NCBI RefSeq assembly: GCF_029168945.1
Contig: NC_083602.1
Span: 89,414,027 to 89,478,026, forward strand
DNA length: 64,000 bases
Reading direction: 5' to 3'
Source of the DNA: Cannabis sativa
Taxonomy: Eukaryota > Streptophyta > Magnoliopsida > Rosales > Cannabaceae
In this document: piece after piece, positions 22,124 through 32,748 of the stretch
Numbering within the stretch: the first letter of the stretch is position 1
How the letters are laid out: every line of letters begins with the position of its first letter
Notes under the pieces: model-generated
Databases searched by the model: none
The model's input: only the letters and a program-made list of their open reading frames with translations
What the model was told of the DNA's origin: nothing
Translations under genes and position numbers: made by a program

Positions 22124-23446
22124 ATGGTCAGAATGGGGGCTCGTCGGCGGGTTGGAAATGGGTCAACAATTCATATTCTTTCGGATCCTTGGCTGCCATG
22201 TGATGAGAATCCGAGAGTTAGTTCGAATCATCCTGCTTTATTAGATCATAATGTTGATGCTCTTATGGAAACTGATTGTTTTGCCTGGGACGTGGACTTA
22301 GTGCGAGATCTGTTTAATACAAGGGATGCTCAACTCATCTTGAGTATTCCCTTAAATTCAAGTCGTAGTGATGATGTTTGGTTCTGGTCTTTTGAGAGCT
22401 CAGGAAACTTTTCAGTGAAAAGTATGTATCGGCATTTGCAACAAAGGAAGGAAGATGATTTGCAACTGGTGGGGTCTGATTTCTGGGGTAAGTTATGGCG
22501 CCTTAAAGTTCCTCCGAAAGTAAAAGATTTAGTGTGGAGAGCGGCTTCCAACTGTCTACCTACCAAATCTATGCTTCGGTATAAACGTGTCAACATTGAT
22601 GCTACTTGTCCTGTGTGTTCTTCTAGTAACGAAACAATTCTGCATCGATTGGTGGATTGTTCTTTTGCACGGGCTTGTTGGGTCAATACGGGACTTGGCG
22701 TCGACTTGGATTATAGTGGCACCTTCATGGGATGGATCGAGGTTAGCTTTCAATCTTTCGATGGGGATCAAAGAAAGATCATAGCCATGACTTGTTGGGC
22801 TATTTGGAAGGCTAGAAATGATTGTGTCTGGAAGGAAAAAAATGCTAGTGTGGCGGCTGTTACTATATTGGCTTCGAGTATGTTGGAACAATGGAGTAAA
22901 GCGCAAGATAAAACTCATGTTCCCACTGCTGCATTCTTGTCTCCAGCCGATGGTGCTCTTTCTTGGCAAAAACCAGCAACAGGGGAAGTCAAAATTAATA
23001 CCGATGCAGCTCTCTTTTCTGATCCTAACAGGTATAGTTTTGCTTGTGTTGCTAGGGATGATTCGGGCCATGTTTTAGAGGCAATTTCTAGCTGTAAACT
23101 CGGTGTGGTAACCCCAGAATTAGCTGAGGCTATGGGTGTGAGGGAGGCTTTGAGTTGGCTCAAGAAGAAAGGTTGGAATCGGGTCACCATTGAGTCCGAT
23201 AGTCTTACTGTGGTACAAGCTCTGCGTAGTTCACTTCCTATGTCTTCTTACTTTGGAGGTGTAATTTCAGATTGTAAGACGTTGTTGGAAAGTGTTAGTG
23301 ATGTATCCATTTTATTTGTTAAACGATCTGCTAATGGTGTTGCTCATGCTGTTGCTAGAGCTTCATCTTATGTCGCTGATCGTGTTTTTAGGAGTAATGA
23401 TTTCACTCCTGATATTCGTGATGTAATCATGAAAGAAGTTTATTAA
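22124..23446 (+). pseudogene. LINE ORF2 C-terminal part: zf-RVT and RNase H (open 440 codons)
   Basis: A long open frame covers the last third of ORF2: GARRRVGNGSTIHILSDPWL, the zf-RVT domain (KLWRLKVPPKVKDLVWRAAS; CPVCSSSNETILHRLVDCSF), a linker, then RNase H with all acidic positions in place (KINTDAALF, ELAEAMGVREALSW, IESDSLTVVQAL, FVKRSANGVAHAVAR). The upstream RT is broken, so this is a fragment; an internal ATG alone would not make a LINE protein. It ends 20-30 bp before the A-tract. Confidence 0.88.
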
Positions 23447-23730
23447 TAAAGCTTCCTTTATTTTCAAAAAAAAAAAAGAACCACATATTGCCATATTTTT
23501 TTCTTGAATCTAACTCAAAGCTTCTCTCACCCCCAATTACTTTAGTTAACTGAGAATAGAAAAAAAAAACTAAAGAAATTATCTTGTATAAGAATACATT
23601 AAAAATATCATTTAAATACGAGAATATTTTAAAAACAAAAAATAAAAATTAAATTACATTTTTTTAAATTTGAGACTAATACAATATAAGACCATAATGT
23701 AATTTGCATGTGAGATACACATGACATTAT

Positions 23731-23822
23731 TTTTTTTTTGATATTGGGAAGGGAAATTCGAATTTGAAACATTCTCTTTGTGAGGAGAAGTGTGAAACCA
23801 TTAAACTATGTCTATGACCACT
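23731..23822 (-). mobile_element. tRNA-derived SINE, minus strand
   Basis: Reverse complement reads GGTCATAGACATAGTTTAATGG (box A type), later GTTTCAAATTCGAATTTCCC (box B type), and finishes in an A-run (T-run at 23731-23739). Imperfect flanking repeats (ACATGACATTAT and ACGTAACATTAC) are present. It is a different family from the copies at 6.4 and 10.4 kb. Confidence 0.65.
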
Positions 23823-24726
23823 ACGTAACATTACTTAGTAATTAGTATATAGAAATTTTAAATAATTTAAAGTGTCGAAATCAGAGTTCAAATAATCAGA
23901 TGTATGCAATTATATTAGACTATTTGAACTTTGATTTTAAATTATTAAAAAATTTTCAAAAACTAGTAGGATACTTGTTATAAGTATAATGTAAAGTTAT
24001 ACACTATCATAATCATATACATAATGAATTATATGCTTTTATCCATATAGTATAGTATTATATGAGAGTGAGAATAACACCTTATATATTCATCCATTAT
24101 GTAGTAGTGAATTTGGAAGGTTAATTCTTTCAAACCAACCAAATTGATGAATGAACATTCATACTTTTATGAATATATAATAGATTGATCCTAATCAATA
24201 ATGCATGTAAATTTTCAAGTCCAAAATCAACAAAACAATTTGGTTTTGAAACACACACATATTAAGTTCTTTGTTCAATAATAAAGGGGCCACTTAGTTA
24301 GGTCTGGTTGCTAAGCAACAAGGCAAGCCAAAAACAAAGTGTTGTATAGCAAATAATATTATGGCCTTTGGATATTATTAATGTTTTGTTTTGTTTTTGG
24401 TTCCATCACTTATCACTCTTAGTTAATTATTCAAAACCCTAAAAAAAAGAAGGAAAAAAGTTAAATCAATTCCCACTTAATAAGTCAAAAAAGAATTATT
24501 CAAGTAAGCAGATTTTTTGGACTAAGTCTAGACATGTAGAGCCTTTATGAACCCTTTTACACAGACCATTTCTTTTTTTTCAGAGTCCATTAATAGTTTT
24601 TTTTTCTTCCTTTTTTTCATTTCATAGACTTTGTTAAGATTGATGATGTGATATAAATTTGCATACAATATTGAAAAACAATGCACCCTTTTAAAAGGCT
24701 CTACCTATACATTTTTCTTATTTTTT
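23823..24726. other. AT-rich spacer
   Basis: No coding or RNA gene seen; low-complexity T and A runs only. Confidence 0.5.
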
Positions 24727-25065
24727 GTCGGTATTTAAAATATTTTTTTAGTCTATTTTTTTTTTATTATTATATAGTTATTAAGATATTTTGTAAAATT
24801 TTAAAAAATTTTAAAAAATTTAACACGCCAAAAGTAGGGTTCAAACAGTCTATTTTACACGCATATATAAAAGAGTTTCTCGTACAACAAACTGTTTTAA
24901 CTTTGTTTTCAGTGTGTTATATTTTTTTTTCTAAATCTCTCAAAATTTTACAGAATGTCTTAAATCACTATAACATAGACAATAAATAATTAAACTAAAA
25001 TATTCTCTCAAATGTCAAAATAGATACGAAATGCATCGATGAATCTTAAGAGTGCATTACAAAGT
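24727..25065. mobile_element. Palindromic MITE, family A
   Basis: It shares the family A core (TTTAACACGCCAAAAGTAGG, AACAGTCTATTTTACACGCA, and an inverted half with ACAACAAACTGTTTTAAC) and ends near AAGAGTGCATTA. The arms are more decayed than in the copy at 51.8 kb. Confidence 0.65.
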
Positions 25066-25594
25066 ATCTAAATATTTATATATATATATAAATATATACA
25101 TATAAAGAGAGATAAAAAAAATGGAAAAATTGCTTATTGTTTTTGATCCCTTTGATAGTGATGTATCATCCTATAACTATACAAAAAAAGGTTGTTATAA
25201 CATCAGTCTCAAGCATTAGACCCCACCACTACATCTGATTTCTCTATCACCTTTATGCCATACCAAAGAGTTCTTCTAATTTTAATGTATTGTTTGGTGC
25301 AATGTGATTAGTTGTCTATTTTAAGTGGGTCATACATTTTCACACAAATTATTTTAGTGTCAATATTTCAAATTATTTTTCTTGGTTATTATAATTTCCC
25401 CATTTGAGAAATAAAACATTCTCATTACATTTTACTAACCATCTTACTCATAAAGTTCTCTAATAACTTAATAATATTATTATGATGTAACCTTGATTTA
25501 ATTTAGAGAAAACATGTAAACCAACTTGGTGGTGGGTGCTTAATATGTAATGCATAAGTATATTTTAGCTTAAACTTTATTGAAAAGTTTATTA

Positions 25595-26099
25595 TGTTGG
25601 ATTAAAAATTCTATGTGGGCACATATGTATAATGTATATGCTATTATAAAGTGTGATACAAAATTAAGTGACCAATTATGTTATGAGTATCAAAAGGGTA
25701 TTAAATTGTCATGGAAATAATGTGTAGATACCATAAGTTAATTTATAATTTGTTGAGGGGCCAAATTATAAATATCCAAAACTCATTCTAAGATGAGTCT
25801 ATAAATAGGTAGTGGTCCCCAAGAAACACTAGGGTTTCTGTATTCTCTCCTTCCCCATCAGAGAAAATACTCTAGAAAATAGTGTATTCTTGGAAGATCA
25901 AAAACCTTCTCTGCAATCTCCAACAATGGCTTCAGGTTAGTGCTTCCGCTGATCTTTTATCATCATCTTCTTCTTTAATTTAGCAAAGGCTTTATAGATT
26001 TATATGACTTAGGGTTTTCTATATTAAAGCACTTTAGGAATATGTTTAGATCTGTGATTTATATATTTCTTTGAGTGTTTTTTTTTTTAAAACCTAACA
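25595..26099 (+). repeat. Copia 5' LTR with gag start codon and splice donor
   Basis: It begins TGTTGGATT and ends CCTAACA. Promoter-like features include TATAAATAGG near 25800. Downstream in the LTR, ATGGCTTCAG/GTTAGT places an ATG (25926) four codons before a good donor site. Confidence 0.9.
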
Positions 26100-27923
26100 A
26101 GTGGTACCAGAGCCACCTTTGTTAAATTAATTGGAGATCTGATGATTTTGTTTATAAAATTTGGGGATTTTAAAAATTAGGGTTTTGATATTTCTTTGAA
26201 TAATATTGCACTGCAAGCTTGAGTTAATTGATTTATGTACCATATTTAATGAGCTTGATATTATATATGTTAGTGCGCCTGAGGTTTAATGAGCACGAAG
26301 TTTTTCTTTTATAGATTGTATATATATACGATTTGATGTTATTGTTTTCGGCTTGTAATATTTCTCTATATCTTGGTGATTTCATTTTGTTTTGATGTAC
26401 TGCTCTATTTGTTTTATCGATAAAAACAATGGCTTCAGTACTATTATGATATAAGATACATATGCGGTAAAAATTCCTCCTCAGACATGTATATTTTATT
26501 ATGTATGTAAGATATATATATTGAATAATTATTGGGTAAGGTTACGCATTGATTTTTTAGGCATATTTATATATATATATTATTTCTGTGTTATATATAT
26601 ATATATGTTACAGTATAGTTTGGTAAATATGTATTTTGGTACAAACAATTTAATTCAAATTTTGGTGTTGGTTATGACTAATATTTTGAGTAAATTAATT
26701 GAAACAATATGTCGCCAAAGTGACCTCTTTTGTGTAGATTAATTTATTTAAATATTAGGATGGTTGTGTGTTTGTATTTGATGCTTATATTGACTAGCCC
26801 AAAGGTAAGTGAATATTTTGCTAGATTTCAAACATACCTGTGGCAATAAATATGTGACAATTATAAGGTATTTTGTGTGAGCAATACGTTAGTCCAAAGA
26901 TTAACCTATTGTTTGACACAGTTTTATTGTCAATATTTGATTGCTGCACCAAGAGTACCGCTTACAGTTAATATTACTGTCCAAAGACTTGATATTAATG
27001 TGTGTTTGGTATCTTGAGATGGGATTAACCAATTTTTGAATTTATTGTTTAATTATGCATATTAATGTGAGCTTGTTTTATTTGTTCTATATTCAGCTAG
27101 TTCATCTTCTGCTGCCTCAATATCTGCTAACATTAATTCTATTCCTATGCTTAATGGGACCAATTTCAAGGATTGGAAAAGGAACCTACTTATAGTTCTG
27201 GGATGTATGGATTTAGATCATGCACTAAGGAATGAACAACCTGCACCTCTCACTAAGGAAAGTTCCCATGATGATAAAAGGGAATTTGAGAGGTGGGATC
27301 GTTCAAATCGCATGAGTCTAATGATTATGAAACACAGCATTCCAGAAGCCTTTTGGGGGCACGGAGAATCAGAAGGGATTACTATGGCTAAGAATTTCCT
27401 TGAACAAATTGAGGAACGTTTTGCTAAAAACGATAAGGTTGAAATGACAACACTTCTTGGTTCTTTAATGAACATGAAGTATAAGGGTCAAGGAAATGTA
27501 AGGGAGTACATTATGGAAATGCATCATATTGTCTCAAGATTAAGGACACTTAAGATTGAGCTTTCGGATGATGTACTTGTACTCATGGTTTTGTTAACGC
27601 TTCCTCCACAGTTTAACCAATTTAAAATTAGTTACAACTGTCAAAAAGAGAAATGGACTCTCAACGAGCTTATTTCTCATTGTGTGCAAGAGGAAGAAAG
27701 GTTGAAAAAGGACAAAACCGAAAGTGCTCATTTGGCCACTACCCCTAAGGATAAGGGCAAGAAAAGGAAATTTGAGAATGAAGCTGCTAAGGGTCCAGTT
27801 CAAAAGAAACAACAACAGGATTCTAAGGGTTGTTTCTTTTGTGACCAACCTGGACATGTGAAGAAAGATTGTGCCAAATATCACGCATGGCGTGTAAAGA
27901 AAGGTATTAATCTTGTAATTTAG
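25926..27923 (+). CDS. Copia gag, predicted spliced (exons 25926-25935 and 27097-27923)
   Basis: Exon 1 is ATGGCTTCAG in the LTR; a 1,161-nt intron (GTTAGT...TATATTCAG) leads to exon 2 at 27097. Joining gives an uninterrupted frame: MAS, then a Ser/Ala-rich run into MLNGTNFKDWKRNLLIVLG, about 278 aa in all. The body is the UBN2-type Copia gag (WDRSNRMSLMIMKHSI; LLGSLMNMKYKGQGNVREYI) and ends in a CCHC knuckle CFFCDQPGHVKKDC. Gag packages the genomic RNA. The unspliced frame starting at 27147 is still open without the upstream exon. The stop at 27921 separates gag from protease by a frame change. Confidence 0.8.
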
Positions 27924-28890
27924 TTTCAGTACCTAGAAACACTTGGTGGATAGATTCTGGTGCTACTACTCACATAAGTGTTTCTATGCAGGGTTGCCTG
28001 AGCTACCGAAAGCCAAGTGATGGTGAAAGATACATCTTTGTGGGCGATGGTCAATCGGTAGAAGTGGAAGCAATTGGGCATTTCAGATTGTTATTAGGAA
28101 CTGGTTTTTATTTGGATTTGAAAGACACTTTTGTTGTGCCGTCTTTTAGACGGAATTTAGTTTTCGTTTCTTTGTTGGACAAATTTGGATATTCTTGTTC
28201 ATTTGGAAACAATCAGTTTACTTTGTCTTTAAATTCAAATATTATTGGAACTGGTTATTTGAATACTTAAGACAATCTTTATTTGCTAGAAACAATTGCA
28301 TCCTATAATGAAACCTTGCATGTGGAATCACGAGGTACTAAACGCAAATTAAATAAAGAAAATTCAGCGTCATTATGGCATAAACGCTTAGGTCACATCT
28401 CAAGAGGTAGAATTCAGCGTCTTGTGTCTGATGACATTTTAGAGTCTCTTGACTTCACAGATTTCAATGTCTGTGTAGATTGTATCAAGGGAAAACAGAC
28501 CAAAAAAAAACTAAGAGATTAGGTGCCAATAAAGATTAGGTCCCTCTGGGGAGAAGCATTAAAGACAGCAGCTTACATTTTGAATAGAGGACCAAGTAAA
28601 GCAGTTGCAAAAACACCTTATGAGCTTTGGACAGGTCGAAAGCCTAGTCTAAAGCATTTCCACATTTGGGGATGTCCGGTGAGGCAAGGCCTTATAGGCC
28701 ACATGAAAATAAATTGGACTCCAAAACAGTTAGCAGCTACTTTATTGGTTATTCTGAGCGATCTAGGGGCTATAAGTTTTATGATCCCACTATCAGAAAT
28801 ATATTTGAGACGGGAACTGCAACATTTTTTGAGGATGTTGAATTTGGGGGAGAAATAAGGTTAGAGACATTGTTTTTGAGGAGGAATTGA
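27924..28890 (+). pseudogene. Copia protease and integrase remnant, core deleted
   Basis: The aspartic protease motif WWIDSGATTHIS is at 27942-27979. The pre-integrase HHCC region is LWHKRLGHISRGRIQRL ... CVDCIKGKQTKKK (28373-28515). Stops occur at 28268-28270 and 28520-28522. Directly after KKKLRD the sequence jumps to LWGEALKTAAYILNRGPSKA, so the DDE catalytic core that should lie between is missing. A further frameshift near 28680 switches frames (GCPVR, then RPYRPHENKLDSKTVSSYFIGY). This block cannot give an active integrase. Confidence 0.9.
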
Positions 28891-29144
28891 ATTCAAACTC
28901 AGTTCTTACTATCATTTTAGACAATGTTCAGGCTTCCACACCTGTCATTGATCAAGAAATGAATCCGGAACCTCAATAAGACAATGTTGAACAACTCCCA
29001 AATCAAAATGAGGCTATTGTTCCAGAAGAACAAATTCAACACCCTCAAGAACAAGAGCCATTAAGGAGGTCCACAAGAGAGAGAAGAAATGCTATTTCAG
29101 ATGATTATTTTGTATTTCTTCAAGAACATGAGGATGAAATTGGA

Positions 29145-30743
29145 ATGATGGAAGATGATCCAATCAACTTGCATCAGGCCATGAAAAGTTCTAACTCTCA
29201 AAAGTGGATTGATGCCATGGATGAAGAGAATAAGTCTATGCAAGACAATAAAGTTTGGGAAGTTGTCCCATTACGGAAAGGTGTAAAACCAATTGGTTGT
29301 AAGTGGATACTTAAAACCAAGAAGGATGAATATGGTAATGTGGTGAGATTTAAGGCACGTCTTGTAGCAAAAGGCTATACTCAGAAACAAGGCATTGATT
29401 ATACAGAGACTTTCTCTCCGGTTTCATCGAAAGACTCTTTTAGGATAATATTGGCACTTGTTGCTCATTTTGACCTTGAGTTACATCAGATGGATGTTAA
29501 AACAGCGTTTCTCAATGGCGACATTGATGAGACAATTTATATGGAGCAACCAGAAAACTTTGTGGTTGGTGACCCAAAGAATATGGTTTGCAAATTAAAG
29601 AAATCCATCTATGGACTCAAGCAAGCTTCTCGTCAGTGGTATCACAAGTTTCATCAAGTAATTATCTCATTTGGTTTTGAGATGAATATTATTGATGATT
29701 GTGTATATCACAAGTTCAGTGGGAGTAAATACATATTTCTGGTTCTATATGTCGATGACATATTGCTTGCTACTAATGATATAGGCTTATTGCACGAAAC
29801 CAAGAGATTTTTATCTAAGCAATTTGAGATGAAAGATCTTGGTGACGCCTCTTTTGTATTAGGAATTCAAATACGTCGAGATCGTTCTCGGGGTATTCTT
29901 GGATTATCACAAAAGGGCTATATCGATAAAGTACTCAAAAGATTTGGCATGCAAGATTGTAGACCAGGTGATACCCCTGTTGCTAAAGGAGACAAATTCA
30001 GTCTTAGACAATGCCCTAAAAGCAAACCCTTTGAAATTCAGGAAATGAAAAAGATTCCCTATGCATCAGTTATAGGGAGTCTAATGTATCTTCAGGTATG
30101 TACGCGTCCAGATATTGCGTACATTGTTGGGATGTTAGGCAGATATTTAAGCAACCCTGGTATGGACCATTGGATAGCAGCCAAGAGGGTTATGAGGTAT
30201 CTTCAGAGAACAAAAGATTACATGCTCACATACAGGAAATCAGATCATTTGGAGGTCGTAGGGTATTCTGATTCTGATTTCGCTGGATGCCAAGATAGAA
30301 GAAGGTCTACATCAGGCTACATTTTCTTGTTAGCTGGAGGAGCTATATCTTGGAAAAGTGTCAAACAGACACTTGTAGCTTCTTCCACTATGGCAGCTGA
30401 ATTCGTAGCATGTTATGAGGCATCAAATCAGGGAATATGGCTGAGAAACTTTGTCACTAGGCTGCGTATTTTGGAGAATGTTGAAAGACCACTTAAGATA
30501 TTTTGTGACAATAAATCAGCAGTACTGTATTCCAATAACAATAGGAGCTCATCCAAGTCAAAGCATATTGACATAAAGTTCCTAGTTGTGAAAGAAAAAG
30601 TGCAGAGTGGACAGATATCCATAGAGCACATTGGGACAAACTCCATGATAGCGGATCCGCTCACAAAAGGATTACCACCCAAGGTCTTTCATGAGCACAC
30701 TGCTCACATGGGTGTAGTATTACTTGAGGATATCATGATTTAG
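29145..30743 (+). CDS. Copia reverse transcriptase-RNase H, open 532 codons
   Basis: RVT_2 motifs are complete: WKWILKTKKDEYGNVVRFKARLV-type start, KGYTQKQGIDYTETFSPV, LHQMDVKTAFLNGDI, IYGLKQASRQWY and the catalytic LYVDDILLA. Also present are PYASVIGSLMYLQVCTRPDI, then RNase H (GYSDSDFAGCQDRRRSTSGY; STMAAEFVACYEA; CDNKSAVLYSNN; KHIDIKF; DPLTKGL). The frame is clean, but it would have to be translated as part of a gag-pol polyprotein that is broken upstream. The first Met is internal to the polyprotein. Confidence 0.85.
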   Translation: MMEDDPINLHQAMKSSNSQKWIDAMDEENKSMQDNKVWEVVPLRKGVKPIGCKWILKTKKDEYGNVVRFKARLVAKGYTQKQGIDYTETFSPVSSKDSFRIILALVAHFDLELHQMDVKTAFLNGDIDETIYMEQPENFVVGDPKNMVCKLKKSIYGLKQASRQWYHKFHQVIISFGFEMNIIDDCVYHKFSGSKYIFLVLYVDDILLATNDIGLLHETKRFLSKQFEMKDLGDASFVLGIQIRRDRSRGILGLSQKGYIDKVLKRFGMQDCRPGDTPVAKGDKFSLRQCPKSKPFEIQEMKKIPYASVIGSLMYLQVCTRPDIAYIVGMLGRYLSNPGMDHWIAAKRVMRYLQRTKDYMLTYRKSDHLEVVGYSDSDFAGCQDRRRSTSGYIFLLAGGAISWKSVKQTLVASSTMAAEFVACYEASNQGIWLRNFVTRLRILENVERPLKIFCDNKSAVLYSNNNRSSSKSKHIDIKFLVVKEKVQSGQISIEHIGTNSMIADPLTKGLPPKVFHEHTAHMGVVLLEDIMI

Positions 30744-31144
30744 TGGGAGTTTGTATTCTCTTTGCTTTATGTTTGTTTAAGACATTTATGTATTTGGTTA
30801 TTTTCTGATCAGAAATAAAGTTTTCAGTTTATTCACTCTGTTTTGTTATGTTTAAGTTTGACCTCACTTTGGTTTAAGGAGGACCAGTTGGAAATAGGCA
30901 TGTTCGGTTCACATTGCATGTAATTTCCATGCTACACATCCATGATTGATCTATGTCATTTGGCTGTATTTGTATATGTGACCATTGATGGGTTTAGTCA
31001 TGATTGATATGACGAAAATCGCTTTGATCCTATATGGGTATAGTTGATGGACGAGATTGTTGTGAATACCTTTACATAATAGCAAATTTTGAGCTCATAA
31101 GGTTATACATTTATCAGGTAACATATGTTGCCCAAGTGGGAGAT

Positions 31145-31648
31145 TGTTGGATTAAAAATTCTATGTGGGCACATATGTATAATGTATATGCTATTATAAA
31201 GTGTGATACAAAATTAAGTGACCAATTATGTTATGAGTATCAAAAGGGTATTAAATTGTCATGGAAATAATGTGTAGATACCATAAGTTAATTTATAATT
31301 TGTTGAGGGGCCAAATTATAAATATCCAAAACTCATTCTAAGATGAGTCTATAAATAGGTAGTGGTCCCCAAGAAACACTAGGGTTTCTGTATTCTCTCC
31401 TTCCCCATCAGAGAAAATACTCTAGAAAATAGTGTATTCTTGGAAGATCAAAACCTTCTCTGCAATCTCCAACAATGGCTTCAGGTTAGTGCTTCCGCTG
31501 ATCTTTTATCATCATCTTCTTCTTTAATTTAGCAAAGGCTTTATAGATTTATATGACTTAGGGTTTTCTATATTAAAGCACTTTAGGAATATGTTTAGAT
31601 CTGTGATTTATATATTTCTTTGAGTGTTTTTTTTTTTAAAACCTAACA
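31145..31648 (+). repeat. Copia 3' LTR
   Basis: It matches the 5' LTR along its whole length apart from one base in an A-run. It too carries ATGGCTTCAG/GTTAGT, so transcripts starting here could splice into downstream flanking DNA. Confidence 0.93.
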
Positions 31649-31653
31649 TATTA

Positions 31654-32164
31654 GACTTTTTTATTTTAGTTTATATTTATTTTTATTGTTTTTATTAAAA
31701 TATGAATTGTTGGATAATTTTATTTTGCGTTAGCCTATAAGTGATTAATAGCTAATAGATTTAATATCTACGTGTATTAAGTTTAGTTGAAGCAGAAGTG
31801 TGAATTTTTTTTAGTTTATTAAAGTCTTTGATGAGCAGACTAAGTCTAATTAGAATTATATACGTAGCTAAGTCGAACGATAGTTATTTAGAGATTTAGA
31901 GAAAAAGACTTAGTTGATAGTATTTCACTATCAAATTGTGATAATTATACTATGAATTAATTAGACACGTATAACGAATTATTATTATATTTTAAATTAT
32001 ACACACATTACATTTGTATCGGATTTATTTGATAACATGTTAGCTCAAACTTACTTGATAGAAAAGTTGGCTTCAAATTTATATAATGTAAGTGATAATT
32101 ATCATAAATTATAAATAAATGAAAAAGTAGTGGGATCTATAACTTTTAAGCCATGTTTATGATT
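31654..32164. other. AT-rich spacer
   Basis: No coding or RNA gene recognised. Confidence 0.5.
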
Positions 32165-32535
32165 TTTAATAGGGATATTTGCGCTAAAATTCTTTTAATA
32201 TTTGTAATTGTTACATATATGACCTTAATAAAAAAAATAGTGGCAAAAGTACTTTATTTTACAATTTTGTTGTAGTTGTACTATTTTTTGGCTGTTAAGT
32301 GTCAATTAAGCTCATTAAGTGTCAGCTCAGAAACACGCGACGATATATTTCTTTAGCTTATTTAGTACATAGTCTAATAATATATCGTCATGTGTTTTTG
32401 AGTTGACACGTGATGGCTAAAAGAAGATACGATTGTAACAAAATCGTAAGATAAGATATTTTTACCGCTACTTTTTTTTTTATTAAGGTTATACATGTAA
32501 CAATCATAAATGTTAATAGAATTCCGCGGCAAATA
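32165..32535. mobile_element. Palindromic MITE, family C
   Basis: Long imperfect inverted arms: TTTGTAATTGTTACATATATGACCTTAATAAA on the left against TTTATTAAGGTTATACATGTAACAATCATAAA on the right, meeting around GTCAGCTCAGAAACACGCGA and GTGTTTTTGAGTTGACACGTG. No coding. The centre phrase GTTAAGTGTCAA is shared with the element at 39757. Confidence 0.7.
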
Positions 32536-32617
32536 TTTTTTTTAATATTCATGAGTTGTTTGGTTAGATTTTTGCTTTTAGCATTTTTTAGTTTTTTTTG
32601 ACAAAATTATTATATTT

Positions 32618-32729
32618 TTTTTTTGACGCGGTGATCAAAATCACACATGATTAAACAAAGCAGCAATTCACAATCGGCGGAAACACTTCCTCGAACCAGG
32701 ATAGCTCATCGTCTAACCGAAGGACATGC
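32618..32729 (-). mobile_element. Short retroposed sequence with perfect 19-bp target duplication
   Basis: The 112-bp body is flanked by TGACAAAATTATTATATTT at 32599-32617 and 32730-32748. The T-run at its left end is an A-tail on the minus strand. Reverse complement starts AGCATGTCCTTCGGTTAGAC and contains TGGTTCGAGGA, a weak box B. It may be a short SINE or the 3' end of a LINE truncated very near its tail. Confidence 0.8.
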
Positions 32730-32748
32730 TGACAAAATTATTATATTT

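Larger units (their letters stand above)
17917..23492 (+). mobile_element. Full-length L1-like LINE with 17-bp target duplication
   Basis: The exact 17-bp duplication AAGAACCACATATTGCC lies at 17917-17933 and 23476-23492. Between them are a short 5' UTR (about 90 bp), ORF1, ORF2 and a short 3' UTR ending in an A-tract (23466-23475). Domain order is DUF4283-type RNA-binding protein and CCHC knuckle; then AP-type endonuclease, RT, zf-RVT and RNase H. The 5.54-kb body is normal for a complete plant L1. The perfect duplication indicates a fairly recent insertion, although ORF2 has since been broken. Confidence 0.95.
25595..31648 (+). mobile_element. Ty1/Copia retrotransposon with near-identical LTRs and defective pol
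   Basis: LTRs at 25595-26099 (505 bp) and 31145-31648 (504 bp) appear to differ by a single A in one run (GATCAAAAACC against GATCAAAACC). A 5-bp duplication TATTA flanks the element (25590-25594 and 31649-31653). The primer site TGGTACCAGAGCC (26102-26114) and polypurine tract AAGTGGGAGAT (31134-31144) are in place. The order gag, protease, integrase, RT, RNase H is that of Copia. The integrase catalytic core is deleted and several stops occur upstream of RT, yet the LTRs look freshly copied, pointing to movement by enzymes from another copy. Confidence 0.96.

Noticed and set aside
22330..23190. Minus-strand frames of up to 171 codons
   Set aside because: They are antisense shadows of the LINE zf-RVT/RNase H frame.
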